Positions 19,842-30,313 of a stretch of 64,000 bases of DNA are shown here, one piece after another (the stretch's first letter is position 1; every line of letters starts with the position of its first letter). Source of the stretch: Chromohalobacter sp. 296-RDG (GTDB lineage Bacteria; Pseudomonadota; Gammaproteobacteria; Pseudomonadales; Halomonadaceae); assembly GCF_029889885.1 (NCBI RefSeq), contig NZ_JARANY010000014.1, positions 1 to 64,000 on the forward strand. Direction: 5' to 3'. The position numbers and the translations under genes were made by a program. Below the pieces are notes generated by a model. It did not search any database. It was not told where the DNA came from and saw nothing but the letters and a program-made list of their open reading frames with translations.

Positions 19842-20582
19842 ATGACGCGCCGCCATCGACCACCTTCGATCCGCTCGTTGAGTGCCGCGATGTCGCTCGT
19901 CTGGCTATTGAGCGGTTGCGCCATCCAGGTCGAAAGCAACTCCTCTTACGCATCGCCGAACAACGGTCAAGCGGTGTCGGCATATACCGAGCTGGGGCTG
20001 GCCTACCTCAAACGCGATAACTTGACGCGCGCCCGCGATGCGCTGGAACACGCCTTGGAACTGGGGCCCGACGACCCACGGGCGCTGGAAGGCATGGCTC
20101 TTCTCTATCAACGTCAGGATGAGCCGGGACTCGCCGAGGAATATTTCAAGCGTGCGCTGGATGCCGACGGCAATTATACTCGCGCGCGCAACAACTACGC
20201 TGCTTTCCTGTACGATGAAGGCAAGCTCGACGCCGCCTGTACGCAACTGCAGCAAGCAACACAAGACACCACGTATAATAATCGCGCCCAGTTGCTTGCC
20301 AATCTGGGCCGATGCCGGTTCGAGCAAGGCGATCTCGATGCCGCGCGACGCCCGCTGGAACAGGCCATCGCGTCCGACTCACGCGCTGCACAGAGCCTGC
20401 TCCTGCTGGCAAGACTCGACCATACGCAGGGTCATGATGAACGTGCCTGGGAACGCTTGCAGCGTTTCTTTACCTTGGCCGAGGCGACCCCAGAAAGTCT
20501 CGAATTGGCGAGCGAGATCGCTCGCGCACGGGGCGACGAGGAAGCCGCAGCCTTTTATCATCGGCAGCATGACGATTCCTGA
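19842..20582 (+). CDS. pilF: Type IV pilus secretin pilot lipoprotein PilF/PilW
   Basis: PilF is an outer-membrane lipoprotein that helps the PilQ secretin assemble. The product is 246 residues. A lipoprotein signal ends in LLSGC near residue 25. Consecutive tetratricopeptide repeats follow, for example ARDALEHALELGPDDPRAL and YTRARNNYAAFLYDEGKLD. I chose the ATG after GAGAGGG; the frame opens 108 bases earlier. No other pilus gene is in the window. Confidence 0.88.
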   Translation: MTRRHRPPSIRSLSAAMSLVWLLSGCAIQVESNSSYASPNNGQAVSAYTELGLAYLKRDNLTRARDALEHALELGPDDPRALEGMALLYQRQDEPGLAEEYFKRALDADGNYTRARNNYAAFLYDEGKLDAACTQLQQATQDTTYNNRAQLLANLGRCRFEQGDLDAARRPLEQAIASDSRAAQSLLLLARLDHTQGHDERAWERLQRFFTLAEATPESLELASEIARARGDEEAAAFYHRQHDDS

Positions 20583-20623
20583 GGCATGATCCGACCACAC
20601 GAATTCGAGAAGGATGCTCTGGT

Positions 20624-21715
20624 ATGAGCGACACTCACGAACAACACACTTCCCCCGCTGCCACCGAGGGTCATGAACCTCCGGGCACTCGTCTGCAGCG
20701 CGAGCGCGAGCAACAGGGGCTGTCGCTGGAAGAAGTCGCCGAGCAGCTCAACCTCCGGCCCGCCGTGGTCACCGGCCTGGAAGAAGACCGTTTTGATCAG
20801 GTGCCCATCGCCACCTATCGTCGAGGTTATCTGCGTGCCTACGCCAAGCTGCTGGGGCTCGACGACAATCGTGTGGCGCTAGACTACGACGCTCTGCATG
20901 GTCGTGATGATCTCGACCGCAAAGTCACGCCGCCATCGTACCGCTCGCAACCGCCCTCACGGATCGGTGCCTGGATCTTCAAGCTGGCCACGCTAGTCAT
21001 CATCGTCGGCTTGATCGGCTTGACGCTGCTCTGGTGGCAAAGCCGCGAAGGCAACGAATTCTTCGGCCTCGGCGACGACCCTGCCGCCATGGAAAGTGCG
21101 GATGGCGCTAGCGCTCCTGAGGGCAGCGCGGGGAACGACGCCATGGCGAACGAAACGGCCTCCAACGATGACGTTTCCCCGGACGACGAGGCACAACGCG
21201 ACAATGTCGCATCGCAGGCCGGTACGGACGAACCAGATAACGTGGGCGAACAGGACAACCTGCCGCCGCTACCCGACGAAGATGACAGCTTGGGGCTGGT
21301 CGGTAGCGACGACGCGAGCGCTGATGGCACCTCGAATAATGATGCCACCAGCCGCGACGATGTCGACGCGCAGGGCACGAACGTCGCCGCCAGCGGCACC
21401 TCGGCGGATGCCGCATCCGCCACGCAAGACGACGACCGCGATGGCGCTAGTAACGATGCCAGCGCTAACGGCGCCAATAGCTTGACACTGACCTTCAACG
21501 AACAATCATGGACCGAGATCTATGATGCCGACGATCAACGCTTGTTGGCAGGGCTTCAAGACCCCGGAACCAACACCCAGCTAGAAGGAACGCCGCCGTT
21601 TCGCCTGACCATTGGCAACGCCACCGGCGTCGAGCTCCGCTATCAGGACGAGGATATCGACCTGAGCCAGCATACCGGCGGCAACAATGTCGCCCGCTTC
21701 ACCTTGGGAGAGTGA
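20624..21715 (+). CDS. rodZ: Cell-shape protein RodZ with a long acidic linker
   Basis: RodZ links MreB to the cell-wall elongation machinery. The product is 363 residues. It has a cytoplasmic helix-turn-helix domain (about 21-90), one membrane span (about 115-138), and a periplasmic linker (about 141-285) made almost only of D, N, A, S, G, T and E. A compact C-terminal DUF4115 domain follows from about 285. The Asp/Asn-rich linker fits a protein exposed to high external salt. rodZ-ispG is a conserved pair, and ispG starts 7 bases after the rodZ stop. Confidence 0.88.
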   Translation: MSDTHEQHTSPAATEGHEPPGTRLQREREQQGLSLEEVAEQLNLRPAVVTGLEEDRFDQVPIATYRRGYLRAYAKLLGLDDNRVALDYDALHGRDDLDRKVTPPSYRSQPPSRIGAWIFKLATLVIIVGLIGLTLLWWQSREGNEFFGLGDDPAAMESADGASAPEGSAGNDAMANETASNDDVSPDDEAQRDNVASQAGTDEPDNVGEQDNLPPLPDEDDSLGLVGSDDASADGTSNNDATSRDDVDAQGTNVAASGTSADAASATQDDDRDGASNDASANGANSLTLTFNEQSWTEIYDADDQRLLAGLQDPGTNTQLEGTPPFRLTIGNATGVELRYQDEDIDLSQHTGGNNVARFTLGE

Positions 21716-21722
21716 TACGTCC

Positions 21723-22838
21723 ATGCATATGCAATCTCCGATTCAACGCCGTCAATCTCGCCAGATTCATGTCGGGAATGTACCCGTCGGTGGTGGCGCG
21801 CCCATCGCCGTTCAAAGCATGACCAACACCGACACCCTGGACGTCGCCGCCACCGTGGCACAGATCCGCCAGCTCGAGGCCGCAGGCGCGGATATCGTGC
21901 GCGTTTCGGTGCCCACCATGGAAGCCGCCGAGACCTTCGGCCAGATCAAGCGCGAGGTCACGGTCCCGCTGGTCGCCGACATCCACTTCGACTACAAGAT
22001 CGCCCTGCGCGTGGCGGAACTGGGTGTCGACTGTCTGCGCATCAACCCCGGCAATATCGGCCGTGAAGACCGCGTGCGCGCGGTGGTCGATGCCGCCCGC
22101 GAAAACGGCATCCCGATTCGCATCGGCGTCAACGCCGGCTCGCTGGAAAAGGATCTGCAGAAGAAATACGGCGAACCGACGCCAGAAGCTCTGGTCGAAT
22201 CCGCCATGCGGCATATCGAGCACCTCGACCGCCTCGATTTCAAAGATTTCAAGGTCAGCGTCAAGGCCTCCGACGTGTTCATGGCGGTGGCTGCCTATCG
22301 CCAACTCGCGCAACGCATCGACCAGCCCCTGCATCTGGGCATTACCGAAGCCGGTGGCTTGCGTTCGGGGACCGTGAAGTCCTCGATTGGGCTTGGCATG
22401 CTGCTGATGGAAGGCATCGGCGACACCATTCGTGTCTCGCTGGCCGCCGACCCCGTCGAAGAGATCAAGGTCGGCTACGACATGCTCAAGAGCATGCGCC
22501 TGCGCTCCAAAGGCATCAACTTCGTCGCCTGTCCGAGTTGCTCACGCCAGAACTTCGACGTCATCGGCACCATGAATGCCCTCGAGGAACGCCTCGACGA
22601 CATCATGACGCCGCTCGATGTGTCGGTCATCGGCTGCGTGGTCAATGGCCCCGGCGAGGCCAAGGAAAGCGATATCGGCCTCACCGGCGGCGACCCGGCC
22701 AACCTCGTTTATGTCGACGGCAAGCCGGCCAACAAGCTTCGCAACGACCATCTGGTCGACGACCTGGAAGCGCTGATCCGCGATAAGGTCCGCGAAAAAG
22801 AGGCCCGCGAACGCGATACCATCGCCCGCGAGGCATAA
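21723..22838 (+). CDS. ispG: 4-hydroxy-3-methylbut-2-enyl diphosphate synthase
   Basis: IspG is the [4Fe-4S] enzyme of the MEP isoprenoid pathway that turns MEcPP into HMBPP. The product is 371 residues and close to E. coli IspG throughout: [19 protein letters not shown] at the N-terminus, the cluster cysteines in ACPSCSRQ near residue 270, and [12 protein letters not shown] near 303. The frame extends 36 bases upstream inside rodZ, but homology begins at this ATG. Confidence 0.96.
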   Translation: MHMQSPIQRRQSRQIHVGNVPVGGGAPIAVQSMTNTDTLDVAATVAQIRQLEAAGADIVRVSVPTMEAAETFGQIKREVTVPLVADIHFDYKIALRVAELGVDCLRINPGNIGREDRVRAVVDAARENGIPIRIGVNAGSLEKDLQKKYGEPTPEALVESAMRHIEHLDRLDFKDFKVSVKASDVFMAVAAYRQLAQRIDQPLHLGITEAGGLRSGTVKSSIGLGMLLMEGIGDTIRVSLAADPVEEIKVGYDMLKSMRLRSKGINFVACPSCSRQNFDVIGTMNALEERLDDIMTPLDVSVIGCVVNGPGEAKESDIGLTGGDPANLVYVDGKPANKLRNDHLVDDLEALIRDKVREKEARERDTIAREA

Positions 22839-22878
22839 AGCGCCGCTCGCGCGCCCCGTACCGGTTCAGGAGTCAGCA

Positions 22879-24165
22879 TTGAGCAACAAGATCCAGGCCA
22901 TCCGTGGCATGAACGATCTGCTACCGGAGCAGTCGCCTGTTTGGCAATACTTCGAGCGTCAGATCCAGCATCTCATGCAGCGCTATGGGTATAGCGAAAT
23001 CCGCACGCCCATCATCGAGCAGACCGCACTGTTCAAGCGCTCGATCGGCGAAGTGACCGATATCGTCGAGAAGGAGATGTACACCTTCGAGGATCGCAAC
23101 AGCGATAGCCTCACACTGCGGCCCGAAGGTACCGCCAGCTGCGTGCGCGCGGCGCTGGAGAATGGTCTGCTTTACAACCAGACGCAACGCCTGTGGTATC
23201 AAGGCCCGATGTTTCGCCACGAGCGTCCGCAAAAGGGACGCTATCGCCAGTTCCACCAGGTCGGTGTGGAAGCCTATGGCATGTACGGGCCGGACATCGA
23301 CGTCGAGATGATCCTGCTCAGTGCCCGGCTTTGGGAAGCGCTCGGGCTGATGCCCCACGTCCAGTTGGAGCTCAACTCGCTGGGCTCCAACGCGGCGCGC
23401 GGCGCCTACCGTGATGCGTTGGTCGCTCACTTCGAGGCGCATGCCGATGTCCTCGACGAGGATTCCCGGCACCGTCTAAGCACCAACCCGCTGCGCATCC
23501 TGGACTCCAAGAATCCCGACATGGCGCCGGTGCTCGCCGACGCGCCGCGCTTGATGGATCATCTCGACGAAGAATCGCGGACGCACTTCGCCGAGCTCAC
23601 CGCCATGCTCGAGGCGGCCGGTATCGACTACGTCATCAATCCGCGCCTGGTGCGGGGGCTAGACTATTACAGTCGAACCGTGTTCGAGTGGACCACCCAA
23701 GTGCTGGGCAGCCAGGGCACGGTATGTGCCGGCGGTCGCTACGATGGCCTGGTCGAACAGCTCGGTGGCAAGCCCACGCCTGGCGTAGGGTTTGCCATGG
23801 GCGTCGAGCGGCTGATCCTGCTACTCGAAACGCTCGACCTGATCCCCGAGGCCGCGCGACCGCGCACCGACGTCTATCTGACGGCCATGGGCGATGCCGC
23901 CAGCCGCGAAGCGATGCTGCTGGGCGAGCGTCTGCGTAGCGACCTGCCCGGCATGCACCTGCAACTCCATTGCGGCGGCGGCAGCTTCAAGAGCCAGATC
24001 AAGAAAGCCGACAAGAGCGGGGCTCGCATGGCACTGTTACTCGGCGAGGATGAGCTGGCCAGCGGTCAGGTGGGGATCAAATTCCTGCGTGAAGATCGCG
24101 ATCAAGAAAGCGTGGCCCTCGATGCGCTCGCGGCGCGTCTCCAGACGCTTCTCGCGGAGGCTTGA
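22879..24165 (+). CDS. hisS: Histidyl-tRNA synthetase
   Basis: HisS charges tRNA-His. The product is 428 residues with class II motif 2 ([19 protein letters not shown] near residue 112), the histidine-specific motif [15 protein letters not shown] near 257 and the C-terminal anticodon-binding domain. It starts with TTG: CAGGAG lies 6 bases upstream and no ATG fits the homology. Placement between ispG and yfgM is standard. Confidence 0.96.
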   Translation: MSNKIQAIRGMNDLLPEQSPVWQYFERQIQHLMQRYGYSEIRTPIIEQTALFKRSIGEVTDIVEKEMYTFEDRNSDSLTLRPEGTASCVRAALENGLLYNQTQRLWYQGPMFRHERPQKGRYRQFHQVGVEAYGMYGPDIDVEMILLSARLWEALGLMPHVQLELNSLGSNAARGAYRDALVAHFEAHADVLDEDSRHRLSTNPLRILDSKNPDMAPVLADAPRLMDHLDEESRTHFAELTAMLEAAGIDYVINPRLVRGLDYYSRTVFEWTTQVLGSQGTVCAGGRYDGLVEQLGGKPTPGVGFAMGVERLILLLETLDLIPEAARPRTDVYLTAMGDAASREAMLLGERLRSDLPGMHLQLHCGGGSFKSQIKKADKSGARMALLLGEDELASGQVGIKFLREDRDQESVALDALAARLQTLLAEA

Positions 24166-24199
24166 AGAGCGGACTTGAAGAACGGACTTGAAAAACAAG
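24161..24199 (+). repeat. Three tandem 13-bp repeats at the hisS 3' end
   Basis: CTTGAAGAGCGGA, CTTGAAGAACGGA and CTTGAAAAACAAG follow each other. The hisS stop codon is inside the first unit, so each copy carries a TGA in the same relative place. Probably a small slippage expansion in the hisS-yfgM spacer. Confidence 0.7.
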
Positions 24200-24238
24200 G
24201 CGCCGTTTTATACGCATAGCCATTGAAGGAGACCGCCC

Positions 24239-24898
24239 GTGGCGGAGCTTATTACTAGCGAAGATGAACAGCTTGAGACGCTCAAGCGCTGGTGGAAAGA
24301 GTACGGCAAGGCGATTATCGCCGGCATCGTACTGGCTGGCGCTGGGGTTTTCGCCTGGAACGCCTGGCAGGATTACCAAACTTCTCAAGCGGAAGCGGCG
24401 TCGCAACGCTACCAACAGCTCACGATGCTGATGCAGCAACCGCAGATGAGTGCCGAGCAACGCAAACAAGCCACGACCATGATCGATGGTCTGGAAAGCG
24501 AGCACGGTGGCACCCTATACGCCGAGCTTGCCGAGCTGATGCGTGCCCGCCTGGCCGTCGACGCCGATGACCTGGAGGGTGCACGCGATACACTGTCGTC
24601 CTTCATCGATGGCAGCGAACATGCCTATCTCAACGGCCTCGCACGCCTCAATTTGGCACGCGTGCAGCTTGCCCTGGACAACGTCGAAGGCGCCCTGACC
24701 ACGCTCGAGGGCGATATTCCCACCGCGCTAGAGGCGCAAGCCGCCGAGATCAGCGGCGATGCCCACGCCGCGCTAGATCAACCCGGTGAGGCACGCCAAG
24801 CTTATCAGGACGCGCTCGCCCGCGCCGAAGAGCAGGATCAACCGCTTTCCGGCGTACGACTCAAGCTCGACAATCTCGGTGTAGAGGACGCCAGCTGA
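24239..24898 (+). CDS. yfgM: YfgM-type ancillary SecYEG/periplasmic chaperone-network protein
   Basis: YfgM is an inner-membrane protein with a periplasmic TPR-like domain that associates with SecYEG and PpiD. The product is 219 residues: a short cytoplasmic segment, one span (about 23-43), then helical repeats rich in alanine. It starts with GTG after AAGGAGA. Its stop overlaps the bamB start (TGATG), so translation is probably coupled. Confidence 0.88.
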   Translation: MAELITSEDEQLETLKRWWKEYGKAIIAGIVLAGAGVFAWNAWQDYQTSQAEAASQRYQQLTMLMQQPQMSAEQRKQATTMIDGLESEHGGTLYAELAELMRARLAVDADDLEGARDTLSSFIDGSEHAYLNGLARLNLARVQLALDNVEGALTTLEGDIPTALEAQAAEISGDAHAALDQPGEARQAYQDALARAEEQDQPLSGVRLKLDNLGVEDAS

Positions 24899-26061
24899 TG
24901 AAATTGAACCACCTACTGTTACCGGCCGCGCTTACCTTGTCCACCTTGCTGGTGGGCTGTGCCGGCGACGTCGAGCCGCAATATCCGCCCAAGGAACTCC
25001 AGGACTTCTCGGCCTCGGTGACCCTCGACGAGCGGTGGTCCACCTCGGTCGGCGACGGTCTAGGGCGGGCACGTTACCCCTTGATGCCTCTACTCGCCGA
25101 CGGCACCCTTTATGCCGCCGACGCAAGCGGCCTGTTACGCGCGCTCGACGCCGATAATGGCGACACCCAATGGGAAGTACGCTTCGACACGCCGCTTTCC
25201 AGTGGCATGTCCCGCGATAGTGCGCGTTTATATGCCGGTACGCGCAACGGTTCCGTCGTCGCCATCGACCGCGAGGACGGCAGCGAAGCCTGGCGTTCCA
25301 AGGTCTCCAGCGAAGTGTTGGCCGCCCCTCAGGTCAACAGCAAGCTGGTCGTGGTGCAGAGTGTCGACGGCACGGTGACAGCCCTGGATCGCACCTCCGG
25401 GCAGGAAGAATGGACCTACAGCAGCAACCGGCCTTCGCTGACTCTGCGCGGTACGGGTACGCCGCGTGTCATTGAGCCCGTCTCGTTTGTCGGCTTCTCC
25501 AATGGCCGCCTGGTGACGCTCGATAACCGTAGCGGACAACCGCTTTGGGACATGCGCGTCGCCGTGCCGCAAGGGCGTACCGAAGTGGAGCAGCTCGTCG
25601 ATCTCAATGGCCAGCCGGTGCTGTCTCAAGACGGTCGCCTGTTCGTGACCAGCTACAACGGCCGCGTCATGGCGCTGGAAGCCACCAGCGGCGAAGTACT
25701 CTGGTCGCGCGACGAATCCAGTTATCTGACCCCGCTACGCGTCGGCAACTACCTCTTCACCGTCAACGAAGCCAGCCATGTCCTGGCGCTCGACGTCGAT
25801 AGTGGCAATGTACTGTGGGAATCCGACGCCCTCGAAGGACGTGACTTGACCGCGCCCACTTTCGTCGACGGCAAGCTGGCGTTGGGCGACTATCAGGGTT
25901 ATGTCCACCTGCTCAACGCCAGCGATGGTGAACTCGTGGGTCGCACAGAACTCGGCGGCGATGGCATCAGCCTGCCCTTGCTGGCTAACGACCAACGAGT
26001 CTACACCCTCACCAACGACGGCGAACTGGCGGCCTACGATATCGACGCAAGCAACGATTGA
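24898..26061 (+). CDS. bamB: Outer-membrane assembly lipoprotein BamB
   Basis: BamB is a component of the BAM complex that inserts beta-barrel proteins into the outer membrane. The product is 387 residues. It has a lipoprotein signal with the lipobox LLVGC at residues 17-21, then an eight-bladed propeller seen as repeated units such as LDADNGDTQWEVRF, IDREDGSEAWRSKV and LDVDSGNVLWESDA. The start overlaps the yfgM stop, and a strong terminator follows. Confidence 0.94.
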   Translation: MKLNHLLLPAALTLSTLLVGCAGDVEPQYPPKELQDFSASVTLDERWSTSVGDGLGRARYPLMPLLADGTLYAADASGLLRALDADNGDTQWEVRFDTPLSSGMSRDSARLYAGTRNGSVVAIDREDGSEAWRSKVSSEVLAAPQVNSKLVVVQSVDGTVTALDRTSGQEEWTYSSNRPSLTLRGTGTPRVIEPVSFVGFSNGRLVTLDNRSGQPLWDMRVAVPQGRTEVEQLVDLNGQPVLSQDGRLFVTSYNGRVMALEATSGEVLWSRDESSYLTPLRVGNYLFTVNEASHVLALDVDSGNVLWESDALEGRDLTAPTFVDGKLALGDYQGYVHLLNASDGELVGRTELGGDGISLPLLANDQRVYTLTNDGELAAYDIDASND

Positions 26062-26083
26062 GAGACATCAATTGAGCTCATGA

Positions 26084-26110
26084 GCGGGCACCTCGCGATG
26101 AGGTGCCCGC
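26084..26110 (+). terminator. Rho-independent terminator after bamB
   Basis: GCGGGCACCTC (26084-26094) and GAGGTGCCCGC (26100-26110) form a perfect 11-bp stem with a 5-nt loop, followed by GTCATTTG. It ends the hisS-yfgM-bamB transcript. Confidence 0.8.
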
Positions 26111-26139
26111 GTCATTTGTGGGCCCTTAACGATCAGCAA

Positions 26140-26148
26140 TGCTAGAAT
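26140..26148 (+). promoter_or_regulatory. Extended -10 promoter candidate for der
   Basis: TGC-TAGAAT is an extended -10 element about 100 bases upstream of der and just after the bamB terminator. No convincing -35 box is present. Confidence 0.4.
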
Positions 26149-26250
26149 CACGCCACGACAACGTGACGCTTGCGTCATGTCTCCTTTGAAGCGACCTCGT
26201 CGCATGCCCAGCCTCACTCAACGCTTTTGTGCGCCGGTTTACGAGATAAC

Positions 26251-27654
26251 ATGAATCCTGTCATCGCCCTGGTAGGCCGACCCAATGTCGGCAAATCGAC
26301 CCTATTCAATCGCCTGACTCGTACGCGTGACGCACTGGTCGCCGACTTTGCCGGCCTGACCCGTGACCGCAAGTACGGCAACGGTGCACTCGGCGACAAG
26401 ACCTACACGGTCATCGACACCGGCGGCATCAGCGGCAATGAAGAAGGCATCGACGCCGCCATGGCCGAGCAGTCGCTGCTGGCCATCGACGAAGCCGACA
26501 TCGTGCTATTCATGGTCGACGGGCGTAGCGGCCTCAGCGCCACCGACGAAGCCATCGCCAATCACTTGCGCGTCAATCAGAAGAAAACCTGGCTGGTGGT
26601 CAACAAGACCGATGGGCTCGAAGAACACTCGGCTGCAGCGGACTTCTGGCAACTCGGCCTGGGCGATCCGCGCCCGGTCGCCGCTGAGCATGGACGCAAC
26701 GTGACCGCCTTGATCGACGAGGTGCTGGCGCCCTTTCCTCCGCGCGAGGCCAACGCCGCACCGCCGGATATCAGCAACGGCATTCGCATCGGGGTCATCG
26801 GTCGTCCCAATGTCGGCAAGTCGACACTGGTCAACCGCCTGCTGGGTGAAGAGCGCGTCGTCGTCTTCGATGAGGCCGGCACCACGCGCGATGCCATCGA
26901 GATCCCCTTCGAACGCCGCGGCAAGCCCTATGTGCTGGTCGACACCGCCGGCGTGAGGCGACGCAAGAACGTCAAGGAAACCACCGAGAAGTTCTCGATC
27001 GTCAAGACACTCGAAGCCATCAAGGACTGCCATGTGGCGGTCATGGTGCTCGACGCACGCAGCGGCCTGGTCGAACAGGATCTGCACCTGCTCGACTATG
27101 CCCTGAGCAGCGGGCGCGCGCTGGTACTGGCGGTCAACAAATGGGACGGCCTCGAGCAAGAAGCCAAGGACAAGATGCGCACGGAGATCAAGCGCCGTCT
27201 GGGCTTCGCCGATTACGCCGAAATGCACTTCATCTCCGCGCTGCACGGCACGGCGGTGGGCGATCTCTATCCGTCCATCACGCGGGCCTTCGACTCGGCC
27301 AATAGTCACTGGTCGACCAACCGCCTGACCACCCTCTTGCAGGATGCGGTAAGCGAGCATCAGCCGCCGCTGGTCCACGGTCGCCGTATCAAGTTGCGCA
27401 TGGCCCACCAGGGCGGCAGCAACCCGCCCATCATCGTGGTCCACGGCAATCAGACCAGCTCACTGCCAGAGTCGTACAAGCGCTATCTGATCAACACCTT
27501 CCGCAAGGTGCTCAAGGTGCGCGGCACGCCGATGCGCTTCGAATTCCGCTCGGGCAACAACCCTTACGACGAAAATGCCGGCGCCAGCGACCGCGAGAAG
27601 GCCAAGAAACGCGAGCTGAACCGCACGCGCGAGGCGCGCAAGAACCGTCGCTGA
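26251..27654 (+). CDS. der: Double-GTPase ribosome assembly factor Der (EngA)
   Basis: Der is an essential GTPase for 50S subunit maturation. The product is 467 residues with two tandem G domains, each with GRPNVGKST (residues 8-16 and near 188), their NKTD and NKWD specificity motifs, and a C-terminal KH-like domain ending in basic residues. The frame opens 81 bases upstream, but homology starts at [12 protein letters not shown]. Confidence 0.96.
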   Translation: MNPVIALVGRPNVGKSTLFNRLTRTRDALVADFAGLTRDRKYGNGALGDKTYTVIDTGGISGNEEGIDAAMAEQSLLAIDEADIVLFMVDGRSGLSATDEAIANHLRVNQKKTWLVVNKTDGLEEHSAAADFWQLGLGDPRPVAAEHGRNVTALIDEVLAPFPPREANAAPPDISNGIRIGVIGRPNVGKSTLVNRLLGEERVVVFDEAGTTRDAIEIPFERRGKPYVLVDTAGVRRRKNVKETTEKFSIVKTLEAIKDCHVAVMVLDARSGLVEQDLHLLDYALSSGRALVLAVNKWDGLEQEAKDKMRTEIKRRLGFADYAEMHFISALHGTAVGDLYPSITRAFDSANSHWSTNRLTTLLQDAVSEHQPPLVHGRRIKLRMAHQGGSNPPIIVVHGNQTSSLPESYKRYLINTFRKVLKVRGTPMRFEFRSGNNPYDENAGASDREKAKKRELNRTREARKNRR

Positions 27655-27660
27655 GGCGTC

Positions 27661-29277
27661 TCACTCGTCGCCATTACCAAGCACACGATTGCGTCCCGCC
27701 AGCTTGGCGCGGTAGAGCCTTTGATCGACGATGTCGAGCCCTGCCTCGACGCTGGACGCATCATGCAGGCCCGCCACCCCGGCGGAAAACGTCACGTCGA
27801 CATCGCAACGCTCGTTGTTCGTCTGCATCTGCGATTGGAACTGCAGGCGTATGCGCTCGATCGCGCGTTGCGCGTCCTCGGGGTTGCAGTGCGGCAACAC
27901 GACACAAAATGCTCCCCCCGCGTAACGTCCCACTTGGTCGATGAAACGCAGCTGCTGCGTCAAGTGCTCCGCCAGGAGACGGATCACGTAGTCGCCGCTG
28001 GCATGCCCATGATGAGCATTCAAGGCCCCCACATGATCGATATCGATCAGCGCCAGGCTCGTCGGCGTATCACTACGCTGCGTGCGGGCGAATTCGACTT
28101 CCAACAGCTCTTGCAAGGCGGCATAGGTGAGCACGCCGGTCAAGCCATCGCGCGCCACCGAGCGCCGGGAGCCACGCGCTCGATGGACGTGTGACAAGAC
28201 CGTGGCCACCAGGGCATCGTCATCCACCGGCTTGCCGAGAAAAGCATCGCCGCTACGCGTCAGGGCCTGCTCACGCACGTCATCATCGGCCGCCAGATAC
28301 ACCACGGGCAAGTCCCGCCAAGCGCCATCAAGGCGCATCACGCGGGCCATCTCGCGTCCTGTGCACATGGACAAGCGCGTGTCTATCAAGGCCAGGTCAG
28401 GGCGGTAATCGCGTAGTGCGAGCAGGGTCTCGGCCGGCACGTTGACCACCCATGAACCAATCCCCGCGCCGTCCAGCACTCGGTGATAATGTTCGGCCAG
28501 TTCGACATCGTCATCGACGATCAGCACACGCAGCGGTTCCGGCATAGGCCCCGACACCAAACGATCCAGGCACCTGTCGATCAGCGAGGCGTCCAACGGC
28601 GGCACGAAATAACCCGCCGCACCATGGCGAATCGCCGAGAGTCGCGCCGCAAAATCGTCCTCATCGGCGAATACCAGAAGATGCGGCGGAGACTGCCATC
28701 CGCTCCACCAGGCGCTCCAGCGCGAACGCGGCACGCTGCTCTCATCGATCAGCACGGCGGTGGGTTGCCATGCCGTGAGGGCGTCGACATCATGCATGGC
28801 ATACTCGCGACATACATACCCCAACGCGCTCAATGCCTCACCCAGCGCGCGTCGCTGTAGTGGCTCGTCACCCAGCAAGGCGACACGCACCGACGCGATC
28901 TCTCGCTGGGCCGTCGTGGCGTGTGCAGGCAGTAGATCGTCGAGATTGGGCAGTTGCTCCGCCCCGTATTGCAGACGCGATTGTAGCGCCGCCAACGTGT
29001 AGGGAGCGGGCAACACGTCTCCATCGAGCCACTGACGGGTCTGGCGTGCCACTTCGCCGCATATTTCGCTCAAGGTGTCATAGCCGAAGCGACCGGCGGA
29101 ATCCGCGATACGTTGCAGGGCCTCGCAGACTGCCTCCAGTTCCACCCCCGATGCAGCATTATCGCGGGTACTCATCTCCTTGACTTGCGCCATTACCGCC
29201 TGCAAGTCGTCATGCAATCTCTCGACGTATTGCACGCATAATGCCTCGAGGCGCCGACTGCGTCCGCTCTCTTGCAT
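27661..29277 (-). CDS. Response regulator with two REC domains and a degenerate GGDEF domain
   Basis: The product is about 538 residues. An alpha-helical N-terminal part may be an HPt-like bundle. It is followed by a weak receiver-like domain without the usual lysine, then a good receiver domain (LRVLIVDDD, LIDTRLS as phosphoacceptor, FLGKPVD as lysine motif). A C-terminal diguanylate-cyclase domain has the signature RYAGGAF where active enzymes have RYGG(D/E)EF. The catalytic acidic residue is missing, so c-di-GMP synthesis is unlikely. A GTG at 29316 is an alternative start; the ATG at 29277 has AGGGGG upstream. Confidence 0.78.
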   Translation of the reverse strand: MQESGRSRRLEALCVQYVERLHDDLQAVMAQVKEMSTRDNAASGVELEAVCEALQRIADSAGRFGYDTLSEICGEVARQTRQWLDGDVLPAPYTLAALQSRLQYGAEQLPNLDDLLPAHATTAQREIASVRVALLGDEPLQRRALGEALSALGYVCREYAMHDVDALTAWQPTAVLIDESSVPRSRWSAWWSGWQSPPHLLVFADEDDFAARLSAIRHGAAGYFVPPLDASLIDRCLDRLVSGPMPEPLRVLIVDDDVELAEHYHRVLDGAGIGSWVVNVPAETLLALRDYRPDLALIDTRLSMCTGREMARVMRLDGAWRDLPVVYLAADDDVREQALTRSGDAFLGKPVDDDALVATVLSHVHRARGSRRSVARDGLTGVLTYAALQELLEVEFARTQRSDTPTSLALIDIDHVGALNAHHGHASGDYVIRLLAEHLTQQLRFIDQVGRYAGGAFCVVLPHCNPEDAQRAIERIRLQFQSQMQTNNERCDVDVTFSAGVAGLHDASSVEAGLDIVDQRLYRAKLAGRNRVLGNGDE

Positions 29278-29322
29278 ATCCGCCCACCCCCTGACCGTAA
29301 GTCCGCCTCGCAGCACTGAATA

Positions 29323-30192
29323 TCACGACTCTTGCGCCTCTTGCTCCGCACCTACCCATTGGCAGGCAAACTGCCAGGCGGCACGCCCGCTTCTCACCCC
29401 GCGCAAGGTGGCAAAGCGTACCGCGTCCTCGCGGGCCGCATCGCTCCAGGCGTCTTCACCGCCCAGATAGTGTACCCAATGCTGACATGCCGTCAGGTAC
29501 GCATCCTGATTGAAAGGATGGAAGGCCAGCCACAGCCCGAAGCGGTCCGAGAGCGAGATGCGCTCCTCCACCGCGTCGCCATGATGGAGCTCGCCGTCGA
29601 CCAGCCGCGAGTCCTGATTGTCGGCGAGCGACTCAGGCAACAGGTGGCGCCGGTTGGATGTGGCATACAACAACACGTTTTCGGGCGGGCCGGTCAAGGT
29701 TCCATCGAGCACGCTCTTGAGCGCTTTATAGGCGTCGTCGTGGCCTTCGAAGGATAGGTCGTCGCAATACACGATGAAACGATGCGTCGAGCCGCGCAGC
29801 CGCTGCACCAACGCTGGCAAGCCAACCAGGTCGTGGCGGTCGACCTGAATCAAACGCAGTCCTTCCGATGCCAGCGTGTTAAGCAAGGCTCTAACCATCG
29901 ACGATTTGCCGCTACCGCGTGCGCCCCAGAGCAGCGCATGATTCGCCGGACGCCCATGCAAGAAAGCGCGCGTATTGTTCAAAAGCGCCGTCTTCTGACG
30001 CTCGATGCCGACCAGGTCATCTATGCTGACGCTATCGCGCGCGGCCACCGGAACCAGTTGGCCGCCAAGCGCGTTACGCTGCCAGATTGCCGCCACATCA
30101 CGCGACCAATCGACAGCTTCCGGCTCCGGCGGCAACCATGCCTCGACCCGGTCCAGCACCTTGTGCAAACGTTGCGCTAGGTCGGCGTCCAT
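29323..30192 (-). CDS. DUF815-family AAA+ ATPase
   Basis: The product is 289 residues. It has the Walker A motif WGARGSGKSSMVRALL near residue 91, the Walker B-like VYCDDLSFEG near 142 and LYATSNRRHLLPES near 175, matching the DUF815 ATP-binding family. The biochemical role of the family is not established. GGAGG lies 7 bases before the chosen ATG. The GGDEF-like protein gene follows 45 bases on, so the two are probably co-transcribed. Confidence 0.85.
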   Translation of the reverse strand: MDADLAQRLHKVLDRVEAWLPPEPEAVDWSRDVAAIWQRNALGGQLVPVAARDSVSIDDLVGIERQKTALLNNTRAFLHGRPANHALLWGARGSGKSSMVRALLNTLASEGLRLIQVDRHDLVGLPALVQRLRGSTHRFIVYCDDLSFEGHDDAYKALKSVLDGTLTGPPENVLLYATSNRRHLLPESLADNQDSRLVDGELHHGDAVEERISLSDRFGLWLAFHPFNQDAYLTACQHWVHYLGGEDAWSDAAREDAVRFATLRGVRSGRAAWQFACQWVGAEQEAQES

Positions 30193-30313
30193 CTTTACCT
30201 CCTTCACTGTTGATTTCAGAATCCTGCCTATATATCGCTGGTTGACCCAACGGAGCATCGGGGTATCTTGGAGCCGTTTGGTTGCCGGGTCCAGAGCCCA
30301 TCAGGAGATTCTC

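Noticed and set aside
24161-24199. CRISPR-like array at the hisS end
   Set aside because: The 13-bp units are directly adjacent without spacers, so this is a simple tandem repeat.
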